From contig JASFXZ010000016.1 of assembly GCA_032209605.1 (NCBI GenBank), positions 6,138,001 to 6,202,000 on the forward strand: a DNA stretch of 64,000 bases, written 5' to 3'. This DNA is from Mactromeris polynyma. Its lineage: Eukaryota > Mollusca > Bivalvia > Venerida > Mactridae. Position numbers and translations under genes: made by a program. Shown in pieces: positions 1 through 10,939 of the stretch. The notes under the pieces were generated by a model. The model ran no database searches and was not told the origin of the DNA. It worked only from the letters and a program-made list of their open reading frames with translations. The stretch's first letter is position 1, and every line of letters begins with the position of its first letter.

Positions 1-143
1 TTGTGCTGTGTTGGAAATTTTACACCGTTTGTCAACCGTATTTCAGTTATGTTCGGTGTTCCGTTGACCTAATCATTGTTACTTGGTTACTAGTCCAGCC
101 ACGGACGTCACATCTCTATACTACAATTCTACTTACTCATTAA

Positions 144-655
144 CACCAGCAATGACATAGCACCCATTTCCTTTGAATCAAATTATGGTAAACAAACATT
201 CTCTTTTTATGCTCGTGAGGTATGGAATTCAATTCCTGTAAATATACGTTGTCTGTCTGATACAGAAACATTTAAAAATAATTATAAGAACTTCTTAATG
301 CTTAAACAATAATATCAATACTATTTCATTATTGTATGTATGTGTCTTATGTGAGGTGTCTGTTGTTGTTGTTTTATTTCAATTTTATTTTCAGATCATC
401 TTAACTTTTGTAGTTTTTAATAGTCTCATTTACATCCTGATGTTAAAACATGATGTACATGTACAATGTATTGTGTGTGCGTTTGTGAATGCGTGTTTGA
501 TTGTGTGCGTGCGTGTGCGTGTGTGAATTCTTGTTTGTTTGTGTGTGTTTATATTGTTAATAGAAGGCCATATTAAAAAAAAGATGTACAATTTATTGTT
601 AACCTTAAATATGTAACCTTCTGAAAATAAAGAATTTATTATTATTATTATTATA
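144..655 (+). pseudogene. Non-LTR retrotransposon 3' end: reverse transcriptase C-terminal tail plus 3' UTR
   Basis: An open frame ending at the stop near 310 encodes a tail containing FSFYAREVWNSIPVNIR, the kind of C-terminal tail seen after the reverse transcriptase domain of many non-LTR retrotransposons. No catalytic motif lies upstream, so the copy is 5'-truncated, as LINEs usually are. A 3' UTR rich in GTGTGC follows, then AATAAAG and a (TTA)n tail near 640-655. The same tail recurs near 40.8 kb and 51.0 kb, and the UTR alone near 33.9 kb. Family assignment (jockey/CR1-like or other) is not possible from this fragment. Confidence 0.75.
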
Positions 656-909
656 CTGTTGCTGTTCGAAGACGCGTGTAAAAGTCGGAGTACAGAGACG
701 CGTATGCGGGGCTACTTGGTTACCAAACAGTAATTATCAGTTCTTGTACAATAAACGGAAATATCCTCATATGAATCAGAGATCGAAAACAAACGAGTTA
801 GAATATCTTCCACAATATTATAATGAGAGTATACGCCTCACCGTGAATAATAATTGATTGTCATAAAAACAAATATTATACCAGCTGTGATGATTACAAC
901 AATACATGC

Positions 910-1209
910 GTTACTAACGAAAGCCTGGTCGTGACATTTCGGCTTCAAGAATTCTCAAATTTCAACTTCATGAATTCACGATTTCAATTTCACGAATTCA
1001 CAATTTCAACTTCGCGAATTCACATATTAATTTCACGAATTCACATTTATAACTTCACTATTTGAATATCAGGAATTGACGATTTCATATTCAATTTCAC
1101 GAATTCACAATCATGAATTTATGGAAGTTAGAATCGTGAATTCGTAAAATTGAATTCGTGAATTCATGAAGTTGAAGCTGAAATGTCTCAACCAGGCTTT
1201 TGTAGTTAC
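910..1209. mobile_element. Foldback MITE made of EcoRI-motif monomers, copy 1
   Basis: The ends are inverted repeats: the left end reads GAAAGCCTGG then TGACATTTCGGCTTCAA, and the right end is close to its reverse complement. The interior is built from short monomers alternating GAATTC with TTTCAACTT-like stretches. The left part is in one orientation and the right part is inverted, so the element can fold on itself. No coding frame is evident, so it would be non-autonomous. Related elements lie at 32970-33300 and 47290-47857. Confidence 0.7.
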
Positions 1210-2690
1210 CCGTACGTGTAATGTGTGCACACTGCTGCGAGAAATCAATTTGAAAACGAAACGCAAATAATTGTATTGGTATGAAATAAATAATAGTAAT
1301 GGCAAATTGAACGTGGCTATCATGGCTTTATTGTCGATATTTTTACATTGGTTGAGAACCAATGCTCTGTTTTTTTTCTAATTATCTGGGAAAGTACTAC
1401 CATGGAATATCATTCGATTTCATCGCTGCATTTGGTGGAAACAGCCATTCTCCAATGTGCTGATCTAACAATTCCTTTGCTCTTAAACTGTTTAACTACC
1501 GATATAAAAACACCCGAGTGTACTTCTATGTACTCCATTTGTTCCAGCAGGAGTATAGGCTTATGAATCATGATCCGATCGATGCACTTTATGACGCAGG
1601 AATTCTAACTATTATTGTTATTAATGACAACAGTAAATAAAAACATCCGTTTAATCGAAGACGATAATATGACTCTACGATGTTTGCATTTGAATTTTTA
1701 ATAATTTGAATTGGGTCGGATTGCTATTATATGTTATCATTATCCGTTAAATCAAATTTCAATGATTCGTTAAGCTACTTTTTCACAGAATGGATCGGGA
1801 CGGAACAGAATAGAACAGAAAATACTAGTTAATTCTATTTAAGCATTTCCAACTAATCAATGGTAATTTTTCATATTATTGAATTCAATATCACATTCAT
1901 ACGATCGGATTATTTCGCCAACGTACGCTGTTAGTGTGCTTCCCAAAAGTCAGAGACAATCCGATTACATGTTTAAGTACGAGTACAGCCATTTCATTAA
2001 TACAGTGACGTAATTGAGGTGACTGAGTCTGTTCTATTCACTTATGTAAATAGTGATACGATATGTAATTCTGAGTTGTTACTTTGAACCTATTAACAGT
2101 AACAATGTTTTGTACTCCAATGTACTGCCCTTGTTCATATTTAATATTATTATTATATAACATATGCATTGATCTACAAAGTCAATTATACGAGCAGTTT
2201 GTACTTGATGACCTACGGATTCGATTACAAGCTGTTGGTAAAATAGCCTCACTTGTCATTGCGGCGTTCCTTACCCGTAACAAACCAGAAATTGTACAGA
2301 CAAGTGATGACAATAGTTGACAGGCTGAATCTGAATGATACGTGATAGAATCTGATACTGACTTTAACAACACGGGGTCCCTACAGCTGTTGATAAATAT
2401 AACTCCTGACATGATCAACGTGCTGAATCATTATTTCCATTTTTAAACCATTACAATTGAATTGCGAAGATAAGAATGCTGCCAGTATTGAGTATGTTAT
2501 GCAAGTTACGCTCAGATGTTGAACTATTTTAACCAATTCACTTACCTTCGTATTAAGGCGACTGTCGAAAGTTGTCACAGAACTAAATAAACAAACAAAA
2601 CACACAAAAACCCAACAGAAATTGTATTATGGACAATTTGTTTTTCAATTTTGCATTCTTTTAATTTCTTTACCGGATACTCTTAAACGA
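1210..2690. other. Unannotated AT-rich stretch
   Basis: I see only short chance frames, mostly lacking ATG starts, and no repeat that recurs in the window. Confidence 0.4.
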
Positions 2691-2694
2691 TATA

Positions 2695-2873
2695 CAGTAA
2701 AACCTCACTTCGAGACCCCTTCGATAATAAGACCACCTCAAAATTAAGAACCAGATTATCAAGTCCATTTTCACTATTTTGCTCTTTATTCAACTTCAAT
2801 ATTAACACCACCTCGGCAAGATGACCAGTTTTTAACGGTCCCAAAGGTGATATTATTATTGACAGTTTTACTG
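2695..2873. mobile_element. pogo-like MITE (CAGTAAAACCTC family), copy 1
   Basis: The element starts CAGTAAAACCTCACTT and ends GTTTTACTG. The body repeats AAGACCACCTC-like words in both orientations. The left end follows TA. Terminal CAGT with TA target sites is typical of the pogo branch of Tc1/mariner transposons; membership is inferred from the ends alone. Confidence 0.7.
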
Positions 2874-3507
2874 TTATGATAAACGAATTTCATTTACGTC
2901 ATTTTCGCCTTGTTTTGTACTGAAACACACCCATACTAGACGAATGTAATATCGTTGTCGTCACACCCCAAACGGTGATCTGTAATTACTTTATGACCTA
3001 ATCATATATATAGCATATAATAAATCCTTGCAACAGCTGTAAGCGACACTTACTTGTTATTAATTTCACACTTACAGCTTATAGCATTCATTGAAGGCTA
3101 ATAATAGCGTACGGGCCTGCCGCAGTTTAATTAAGATACGTATTCAATCAACATATCGAACACGTTTACGACATATGAAGCCAATCTGGCGAGGCGGTTT
3201 ATTTATTTATCTATCATCTCACGTGCAGTAATGTCGATCCGATAACAATGTGCCTGATATTTTTGCTTTATTGGGTCACTTGGTCACATGACTTTTATCT
3301 CACTATTAATAGTTAAGCGTCGAGGAGTTATTTTTTATCTGGACTTATTCAAACAATGGATTTTTCAATTGAATACTACGTTCATAGTTTTTATCTTTAT
3401 TGTGTGATGCATACAACAAAATGTTCCTTTCGCCAAAAGTGTTCTATTTTCATTCAAAGAGTGCTTATAAACAAATTCTGTCAACTGTTTGAACCGATTT
3501 TTTTTGT

Positions 3508-3806
3508 TTGTATTTGCGTTCATTTATAGTCGCCACCAGTTTCCCATATGGGCGACGCCTCCCGAGGAATGTTAGTCAATTTAGATTTTGGTGGATAATG
3601 CATGATACAGAAGATGTCCCAGTTCCAGAAACATCCCTGGTTCCTTTACGTGCCCGATGTAAAGCATCGTGCACGGGACCTCGGTTTTTTGTCTCTTCCG
3701 AAAGACTGTTAGTACTGTTAGTGGTGGAGCGGGGGATCGAACCTGCGACCCCTGAATTACTAGTCCAGCGAGTTTCCACTGGATCAAAGATCCGCTACCA
3801 CCCGAA
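3508..3806 (-). mobile_element. SINE family B (tRNA-Thr-like head), copy 1
   Basis: Read on the minus strand, the sequence begins with a tRNA-like head containing a box B GGTTCGATCCCC and an anticodon-like loop CTAGTAA (Thr-AGT style). A conserved body follows (TTCTGTATCATGCA; GGGCGACGCC in plus orientation) and then a tail like ATAAATGAACGCAAATAC. The same body occurs at 32340-32575 and 41782-42079. Open frames here are accidental products of the SINE body. Confidence 0.8.
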
Positions 3807-4496
3807 TACAAGCACTTACTGTATAGCATAACGTATAAAACACATATTCAGCTGTCTAAGCTGTTTGAAGAACATCATCACATCATAAATTCATCCGCCT
3901 TGTCTGATAAACATTATTCCCCCGCGTCATCAACCTATTACTCTCTGAATTAAGTAGTTATAACCAGTTTATTATTTTCTGGCCAGATCTTTCCCAGATT
4001 AGGAACATGAAAGTTATTGGCATTACCTGTCTGAAATACAGAGATGTATCTGGAACGTACCAGCCTTTCTAGGATTTTAACCAAATTAATTAACTAACTG
4101 GCTTTAACAATTTTATAGTTTGAAGTTTCCCTGTATGTTTATAAGGAACTAGCTAAATTGTCATAGAAAGGTGTAAGAGTTATTGACAAAACTGTTCTAA
4201 AATGTTCAATGTATTGTGCCTGCTGACGTTTACAAGACTCTGCTGTCGATCATCACTATCAACACTTATGTCTTGCGCCAAATAAGTTCATCTTCCACTT
4301 TCACCGTCAGAATCTTGACCTATAATAGCTTTCTATTTGTCATGGTTTAGTTTAAACCTATCCTTTATACTGGGAAACAAGTAATGGCATCTCATAATAC
4401 ATTTAGTACCAATGAGAATGTTCTGTGTTTCTTACCAGTGCTCACGCCTAATTCTAAGATTATGAAGAGCGTGGCAGATCCTTGTTCATGGCGGAA

Positions 4497-4560
4497 TTTA
4501 GACCCATTATCTTCGGACTAGGGGTCCGGCATGCTACCCATTAGTTATCATTCCTTCCCT
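4497..4560 (-). repeat. Degenerate tRNA-derived fragment (Arg-CCT-like group)
   Basis: On the minus strand, GCCGGACCCCTAGTCCGAAG followed by GGGTCTAAATTCC resembles a tRNA anticodon arm and box B. It matches, with changes, the tRNA-like pieces at 19971-20040 and 38925-38995. Stem pairing is poor, so this is a SINE relic and not a functional tRNA. Confidence 0.5.
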
Positions 4561-4779
4561 TTTCTATGTGCTGTAACACAAACTAAGAAGTAAAGTCTAT
4601 TCAGCTTCAAAAACTTCATATGCCTTTGGTTATGTTCACTAAACGACTCAAATATGAGCACACGTACCTTACCGAAATTCACTTGAGACGAAATCGCCTA
4701 TATTTTTCTTAATATGCGATATTTTCAACCTTATATTTAATATTATAACAAGAAAAAAGTACAAATGTTGTAATAGAAG

Positions 4780-4993
4780 TGGATTTCTATAACGGAAAAT
4801 GAATTTCGGTAAATACAGTGTATTTCGGTAAGGTAACGATCCCCTTATCGAAAGGTTAACCAATCCGCGTCAAGGTAACATCGTTGTTCGGTTGGAGAGA
4901 AGTTGGTTTAGTGGTTAACGTAATATTTGATTGGTTAACGCAACACTGACATGCAAATAACAAAGCCATGTTAGTACGGTTGCGCCAAATAAA
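4780..4993 (+). repeat. Octamer-bearing dispersed repeat, copy 1 (partial)
   Basis: This copy contains the family hallmarks in order: TTTCGGTAAGGTAACG, CGAAAGGTTAACCAATCC, TTGTTCGGTTG, ATGCAAAT and GCCATGTTAGTACGG. The terminal GCGCC is slightly degraded. An inverted arm of the TACCTTACCGAAAT segment lies at about 4664-4683, so this copy may be part of a larger palindrome. Confidence 0.75.
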
Positions 4994-5559
4994 GTTAGGC
5001 AGTTCAGAGGAGCACGATAAGTTGTATTTTCATGATTCACCGGTCTAACTTATTTCTAGAATATTATTTCCATAGTGTACCAACAACATTCCTTGGTTAT
5101 AAAGAACATGTACTATTACATTTTTGTCGAGCATTTTTCACGTGTAGACATTGTTTTGATACACGTGTCTGTTCTCTATACAGAAAGTGTTTCCAATAAA
5201 TCGTGACTTAATAGGATTGTATTAAACTGGGTTTCTGAAAATGGCAACAATTGTATAACACCACACCAAGACTCGTTTCCGAGATGACTGTAGTATTTCA
5301 CCGAGTTGAAGAATTCTATCAACATCCAACAGACGTACGCTGCGACTTCTGTTTTCTTGACACCGTATGAAAAAAAAGATGATAGGTTTCTCACACTCAG
5401 TTTTCTGGGTTTATTTAACTGAATTTGTATTCCTTCAATTGACATTTTTACTGTGCAATTGTATAATGCTTGTTTTTTAAATTCAAAATATTTCTCTTGA
5501 GCGTTTGTCGATTTGTAAATGAAAATTTGAAAATAATATTGTCAGACATTCTGATGTTA

Positions 5560-5680
5560 ATAATTTACAAATTATTGTTGTGCGAGTGCGTGTGTGAATG
5601 CTTGAGTGTTTGTGCGTGTGTTTTGGTTGTTTATCTTGATAATAGAAGTCCATATTGGGAGCATCATTAAGTCTCACAAA
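5560..5680 (+). repeat. Fragment of LINE 3' UTR
   Basis: CTGATGTTAATAATTTACAA, a GTGCGAGTGCGTGTG tract and AATAGAAGTCCATATT resemble the UTR at about 435-575. No coding part is present. Confidence 0.45.
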
Positions 5681-6290
5681 GTATGAGTGACCAGAAAATA
5701 TATGTTCATAAAAAATACCCATAAGTAAGTCATTTAAAGTGAAATATTTAATGATTCCGTGTTTGGTGAGTTCTTATTCTTTTTATAAGAAAATATATGG
5801 ACATTTAGGTTTCCTAAAATAACCCAATGTTTTTTTTCGTTGAGGTGGTTAGACCTAGCAGCCTCAATAACAGCATCTTAAAATATTACCAGACTGGATG
5901 TAATACAAGTTATAAGAAAGACACTGTTGTAGTGTGTTTTATGGAACATATAAAATTGATATAGTCATGATCAAGACAAACCCTGGTGAGTTATGCACAA
6001 TAATGGAAACAGAGAAAAATAAAATAATACAAAACGAGACCAGAACAATGTTAGCATGACAAGTTAAGTCATTAATATCTCCAATGTGATATATGCGTCT
6101 ACTGCATGCATATCACGTAGAAATAAGATCTCAACATTACTCAATTATTGTCAAATGAAGCAAACTTGTACCAGACGAATTCATCTTTCTTATCATATAG
6201 AATACAGCAATGGTTTCCCAGTGCAGGCTACCGCTGATATAATAACTCACAACCAAGATTGACGTGTTTATTAAGTTTGCATCACGTGAT
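5680..6290. other. Unannotated AT-rich stretch
   Basis: No recurring repeat or credible frame is seen. Confidence 0.4.
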
Positions 6291-6296
6291 CAACGT

Positions 6297-6695
6297 ACTA
6301 CCCTTCCCAAATGAAAGCTTTTATGCGAGTTTTTTTCTGGGTTTTTACTAAAAAAATAATTCTATTTTTTTTACAAAAATGTGGGTTTTAAGCGAGTCCT
6401 TTTGGAAATAAGTGATTTTAAAGTCGTTTCAAGTTAAACCAACTTACCAACTCGCTTTTGCTCACTTTTAGCCAATAAAAAACCAACTTCTGGAGAAGTG
6501 TATAAAAAAACCCATATTAACTCAGAAAAAACCACTAAGTTGGTTAAAACTGTGTTTCTTGTAGGTTTTTGCTCTGGAAATCCCATGTTTTGCCTAGAAA
6601 ATACCTACTCGGTAAGCTAAAAGACCCACTTTTAAGCCAGTGTCAATACCGCCAGTTTAAAACCGGGTTTGCCCACTTATTTAGGAAGGGTAGTA
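6297..6695. mobile_element. Palindromic MITE with TACTACCCTTCC ends
   Basis: The left end TACTACCCTTCC and right end GGAAGGGTAGTA are perfect inverted repeats about 400 bp apart. The interior is AT-rich and carries repeated GGGTTTT / AAAACCC and CCAACTT words on both strands, so it could fold extensively. A TA target site is possible but cannot be separated from the ends. No coding capacity. Confidence 0.7.
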
Positions 6696-7252
6696 CTAAA
6701 TGACACCCTGAAACAATCGTGCAAGCAACTAATTAACTACATGTAAGTTAGAAAATGGAATAAAACGCTATTCAGTTCGAAAAAATTAATTGCTTGTAAA
6801 AAAAATTATATTTAATAATATAAAATTTGAGCAAAACAAAGCTCTTTTCATAAAACATACGTTGCATTAGAATAACTGAATTCTGTCATCAATGTTTATC
6901 TATATAGGCAAACACATCACAATCATACCCAGATTTGCTAGCACAGCAAACTGCTTTATTCTTTAATGTTTGAAATGTGAAGTTTTATGTAAATTCAGAA
7001 AAGCCAATGTCAATACTTTCCCCAAAAAGCATTGTCATGTCCTCGGTATAAATACTGACGACTTAACAAACAAGTCACGTAATGAAAGAGGGAAGTCAGC
7101 CCACGCAGTGTTATGCCGCTTATACAAGCAGTTTATTCTATATAAGCTATGTCAATAAAATACATCTGGGAAACCATATAAAGGCCAGCAGTCACAGAAT
7201 AATTATTTCACATTGGCGGTATGTTGTCGTCTAACGTACAAAGTGCATTGTA

Positions 7253-7511
7253 AAAGTAAAAGTAAAGTGTTTATTTATTATAGTGTCACCCCTATTTTAA
7301 AGGGCCAGTCATGAGACACCTACTTTCTGAGCACAATTGATTCCCGATTCCTATCCTTAATGCCAGGCACCAGGCAGGTAGGCGCACGGTAACCATTATT
7401 TAACTAGCTGGTGGCTCACCAACCGGCCATATCAGAACGGACCCGTACCGGGATTCGATCCTTCGACCTCCCACTCCCAAGGCGGATGCCTTAACCACTC
7501 GGCCACGGGAG
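7253..7511 (-). mobile_element. SINE family A (tRNA-Ser/Leu-like head), full-length copy with target-site duplication
   Basis: The element lies on the minus strand. It has box A TGGCCGAGTGGTTAAGGC (complement of 7488-7505) and box B GGATCGAATCC (complement of 7451-7461), a roughly 190-base body, and a tail with AATAAATAAACACTTTAC followed by TTTTAC repeats. It is bounded by a perfect 15-bp direct repeat, ACAAAGTGCATTGTA, at 7238-7252 and 7512-7526, which marks a target-primed insertion. The intact duplication suggests a fairly recent event. A diverged second copy lies at 18545-18790. Confidence 0.9.
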
Positions 7512-7529
7512 ACAAAGTGCATTGTATGT

Positions 7530-8160
7530 AGACATGTTAACTGAAAATGCAATACATTTTCTTATTATAAGACACGAAGACTTGTTCGATGATGCTGAAG
7601 AAGACACAAAGTCAATACACGAATGTACTTTCTACAGTTAAGCTTTCTACTGGTCTTCAAACACTCATGATGTATAACCAAGATAGCTATTCTTTATCCA
7701 TGTTTCTATATTTTTTCTCTTCTCCTGAGATTTGATTGGAGAAAACGTAAAATGATAAATGATATTTGTATTCACTTCATACTTTGATGGATTGCATGGC
7801 GAGCTTGACCCTTGACAAATAGTAATTTCATAGTTTACCATAGTTAACTTACTTCGAAATGTTCATCAACTTGTCAATATAAACCTATATATTATGTCCT
7901 TACCAGACTATCCCATATTGTATTAAGTGTTGCATAAGAATAATAAACTGTGTTTGCAAAAAGAAAAAGAAAACAGTTCTTCAGTCTTTATACTGAAAAT
8001 TGTTAGACCTCACTATCAGAATGTAAAATATTTTACAATTTAATTATTCATGATATTTGGTGATTGGTACACGATCTTCTAATCTTAGAAAACATGACAC
8101 ATATGTGGATTTTGTTTTGTGCGTAATAGTTAATAGCTTTAATAAATAGTTACTGCCTGC
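7530..8160. other. Unannotated AT-rich stretch
   Basis: No recurring element or credible frame is seen. Confidence 0.4.
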
Positions 8161-8229
8161 TTGTCATTTTAAGTTATGTTGGAAATCAATGAGGGTATAG
8201 CGGTTAAGTTTGAAGTTAGCTGTTAGATC

Positions 8230-9375
8230 GATTTAAACCCCCAGTATTTGACTGGCAATTCCAAGGCTTTAAATCGCTATTTGAGTATTATTACCCTTTA
8301 TGTCGTAGATGAATAGTATGTTCCCTTTCCACATGAGCAATTCCCTGGCCTGTTATAATATTCAAATTATCCCCCTGTGTTCCCAATTCACCATGAGCAA
8401 TTCCTTGGCCTGTTACAATATTCATGTTTACCCCCCCCCCCCCCCCCCCTATGTTCCCATTTGACCATGAGCAATTCCTTGGCCTGTTACAATATTCATG
8501 TTTAACCCCCCCCTATGTTCCCATTTCACCATGAGCAATTCCTTGGCCTGTTACAATATTCATGTTTACCCCCCCCCCCCCTATGTTCCCATTTCACCAT
8601 GAGCAATTCCTTGGCCTGTTACAATATTTATGTTTACCCCCCCCCCCCCTATGTTCCCAATTCACCATGAGCAATTCCTTGGCCTGTTACAATATTCATG
8701 GTCATCCCCCCCTATGTTTCAATTTCCCAATGAGCAATTCCTTGGCCTGTTTATCCCCCCTGTGTTCCCATTTCCCCCTGTGTATTTTCTTGGCCTGTTA
8801 TAATATTCATGTTCCTCCCCCCTGTGTTCCCATTTCCCCTATGTGCAATTTCTTGACCTGTTATAATATTTATGTTCCTCCCCCCCTGTGTTCCCATTTC
8901 CCCCTGTGCATTTTCTTGGCCTGTTATAATATTCATGTTCCTCCCCCCTGTGTTCCCATTTCCCCTATGTGCAATTTCTTGGCCTGTTATAATATTTATG
9001 TTCCTCCCCCCCCCTGTGTTCCCATTTCCCCCTGTGCATTTTCTTGGCCTGTTATAATATTCATGTTCCTCCCCCCTGTGTTCCCATTTCCCCTATGTGC
9101 AATTTCTTGGCCTGTTATAATATTTATGTTCCTCCCCCCCCTGTGTTCCCTCAATTTCACCCATTCTTTCCCCCTTCTTTTTGTCTCCTCCAATTGTCCA
9201 TGGTTGTGTTTAATAGTAAGTTGGATAATTCCTTACTTCCCAATTCTCATAGACGTTTGTCCTTACACCTCCTCAGCTCCTAACGTGTCACATGCTGATG
9301 ATTCCTTGGGATCTGTTTGGGGAGGCATTGTCTGGTGAATGTGGCATTCACTGTTACAACTTAATCCTTCATGCA
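8230..9375 (+). mobile_element. Array-bearing dispersed repeat, copy 1 (poly-C array)
   Basis: A left module with TTCCAAGGCTTTAAATCGCT (near 8260-8279) is shared with the copy near 14.8 kb. After the tandem array comes a conserved block (CCCATTCTTTCCCCCTTC, then GATAATTCCTTACTTCCCAA) and a right module (TTTGGGGAGGCATTGTCTGG, ending TTCACTGTTACAAC). Both are also found at 60780-61045. No open frame is shared between copies, so the family looks non-autonomous. True ends are unresolved. Confidence 0.7.
8330..9150 (+). repeat. Poly-C minisatellite, about 60-bp units in two subfamilies
   Basis: The unit contains GAGCAATTCCTTGGCCTGTT, ACAATATTCATG, a variable run of 5-19 C and TATGTTCCCA. From about 8330 to 8720 the units carry CACCATGAGCAATTCC. 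From about 8755 to 9150 they alternate between CCCTGTGCATTTTCTTGG and CCTATGTGCAATTTCTTGG, a dimer of about 120 bp. The longest C run is 8431-8449. The 258-residue frame across this block is a translation of the satellite and not a gene. Confidence 0.9.
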
Positions 9376-9529
9376 TCATTGATTTATGTAGAAGTTTATG
9401 TGTAATCAATAACTAAAGGTATGAAGTTAACCGGGGTAGCAGTAATAGCGGTATTGATGCCATATTTACCTGCTAGCGGTACTAGCAGTCATACCGTTCT
9501 AGGCACTTACACATAGACACGCATAAACT

Positions 9530-10830
9530 TTTTTTTTTATTTAAGGAAAAGAAATGGAAGCACAATAGCTGGTTGTATTAAAACAAATGTTTACCTACTG
9601 TTAATTAATTATATATCTCTAGAAAACACTCACACTATTCTCTTTATCACTCAAAAAGGGATACATGTATACGACTCCTTGGTACAATAATACTGACATG
9701 ATGCCAAATATAGTGTAGTCGTAATGTTAGGAACTCTAGCAGCAATATTGCTACTGATGTTAATACCTTAACTGCAAACTTCTCACCGATTCCAAAAACT
9801 ATGGTATGCATGCTGTTGTGGAGTTTGTCTTTGTAAATTAGAAGGCAAGCATATAAACCAGTTTCGTTCTTTGCAATGGTTAGACGGCATCGTAATCATG
9901 ATCTGGGTGGTTGAGTGGTAGACTCAAACCACATTCGTTACGCAAGTACGGAAAGGACTATAACTAATTACTATAAATAATTATTAAATGCTTATTTATT
10001 CATGCTGTAAAAAAAGAAAACGCCGAAATAGTGTGCAGCGATCATACGTGATTCGTACATATCGTCTGCTGTGGGTAGATTAACGGAGCAATATTTGCAG
10101 TAACTTTAACATCAAGCCAACGATGACGAACGAATTCCAAAATTAACGTCATTTGTAAATTCTCATTAACGTCATTCTTATAAGTTTTTCCTTCGTCCAG
10201 ACTTAACCTCATTAACATATTTTTCCATAAACGTCATTCGTAACCTATTTTAGTATTGTATGGCGTACTTGGACATCTAGTGTCACTTTCAGACAAAATT
10301 GAGAATGTCACGGTTACTATGACGATAAAATCAAGACTTTTGAAAAGTAACAGTTATCGCAGACGGAAAATTCTCACATACGCAGTTGAGGTATCGGAGT
10401 ACAATATGTTGTCATTACTCGAACAACATCGTGTTAGTGAAGTTGGTGATCTATTGTAGTAAACAAAGAAACACTAAACCAAAACAAACACTTACTCAAA
10501 CAACATAGTGTTACGTAGGCAGGAAAACGATTTGACAACAAACAATATTATTGTGCGCCAGTAAATGTGTACTTTATATTATAGTTATTGACGAAAAACA
10601 ACAAAAGGTGGCAGAAAACAGATATCGAACTGAAGGTTTACTTTGTTTTTAACAGTATTATTGTTATTTACACCGGTCAGTTGACCTAAACAGTTCTTCC
10701 ACAAGCGACTGACAACTTCACCTCATAAATCAGCGGTTAAGAATACACTTTGGGTGAATTAATTTCAGTCAAATTGTCATGGTAAGTTTTACAAGTTCAT
10801 TTGACAACTTTATTTACATATTCTGCATAA
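9530..10830. other. Unannotated AT-rich stretch
   Basis: A tRNA-like phrase (GGTTGAGTGGTAGACTC near 9911) is too short to call. The frame at 10256-10459 has no recognisable family. Confidence 0.35.
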
Positions 10831-10840
10831 AGCCCGAATG

Positions 10841-10932
10841 TACGGTGGCACGGAGGTGACATCCGCAACACTTTATTTATATTGTGGCCACAAGTTACTA
10901 AGTGTTGCGGATGTCACCTCTGTGCCACCGTA
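10841..10932. mobile_element. 92-bp near-perfect hairpin flanked by a 6-bp direct repeat
   Basis: Arms 10841-10873 and 10900-10932 (33 bp each) are reverse complements with one mismatch and a 26-base loop. CGAATG lies immediately outside on both sides (10835-10840 and 10933-10938), consistent with a target-site duplication. This fits a miniature inverted-repeat element. The size also resembles a microRNA precursor, but arms this perfect, ending exactly at a direct repeat, favour a transposon. Confidence 0.75.
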
Positions 10933-10939
10933 CGAATGG

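Noticed and set aside
3508..3831. 107-codon frame with RPLP-like start
   Set aside because: It lies entirely within a SINE body that recurs, with frame breaks, at 32340 and 41782.
7440..7511. Functional tRNA gene on the minus strand
   Set aside because: Box A and box B are good, but the sequence is the head of a SINE with body, tail and target duplication.
8562..9338. 258-codon open frame (and overlapping frames on both strands)
   Set aside because: It is a translation of the poly-C minisatellite; residues repeat with the DNA unit, and frames on the opposite strand are equally open.
10841..10932. microRNA precursor
   Set aside because: Arms are too perfect and end at a 6-bp direct repeat; a MITE is the simpler reading, although small-RNA data could change this.
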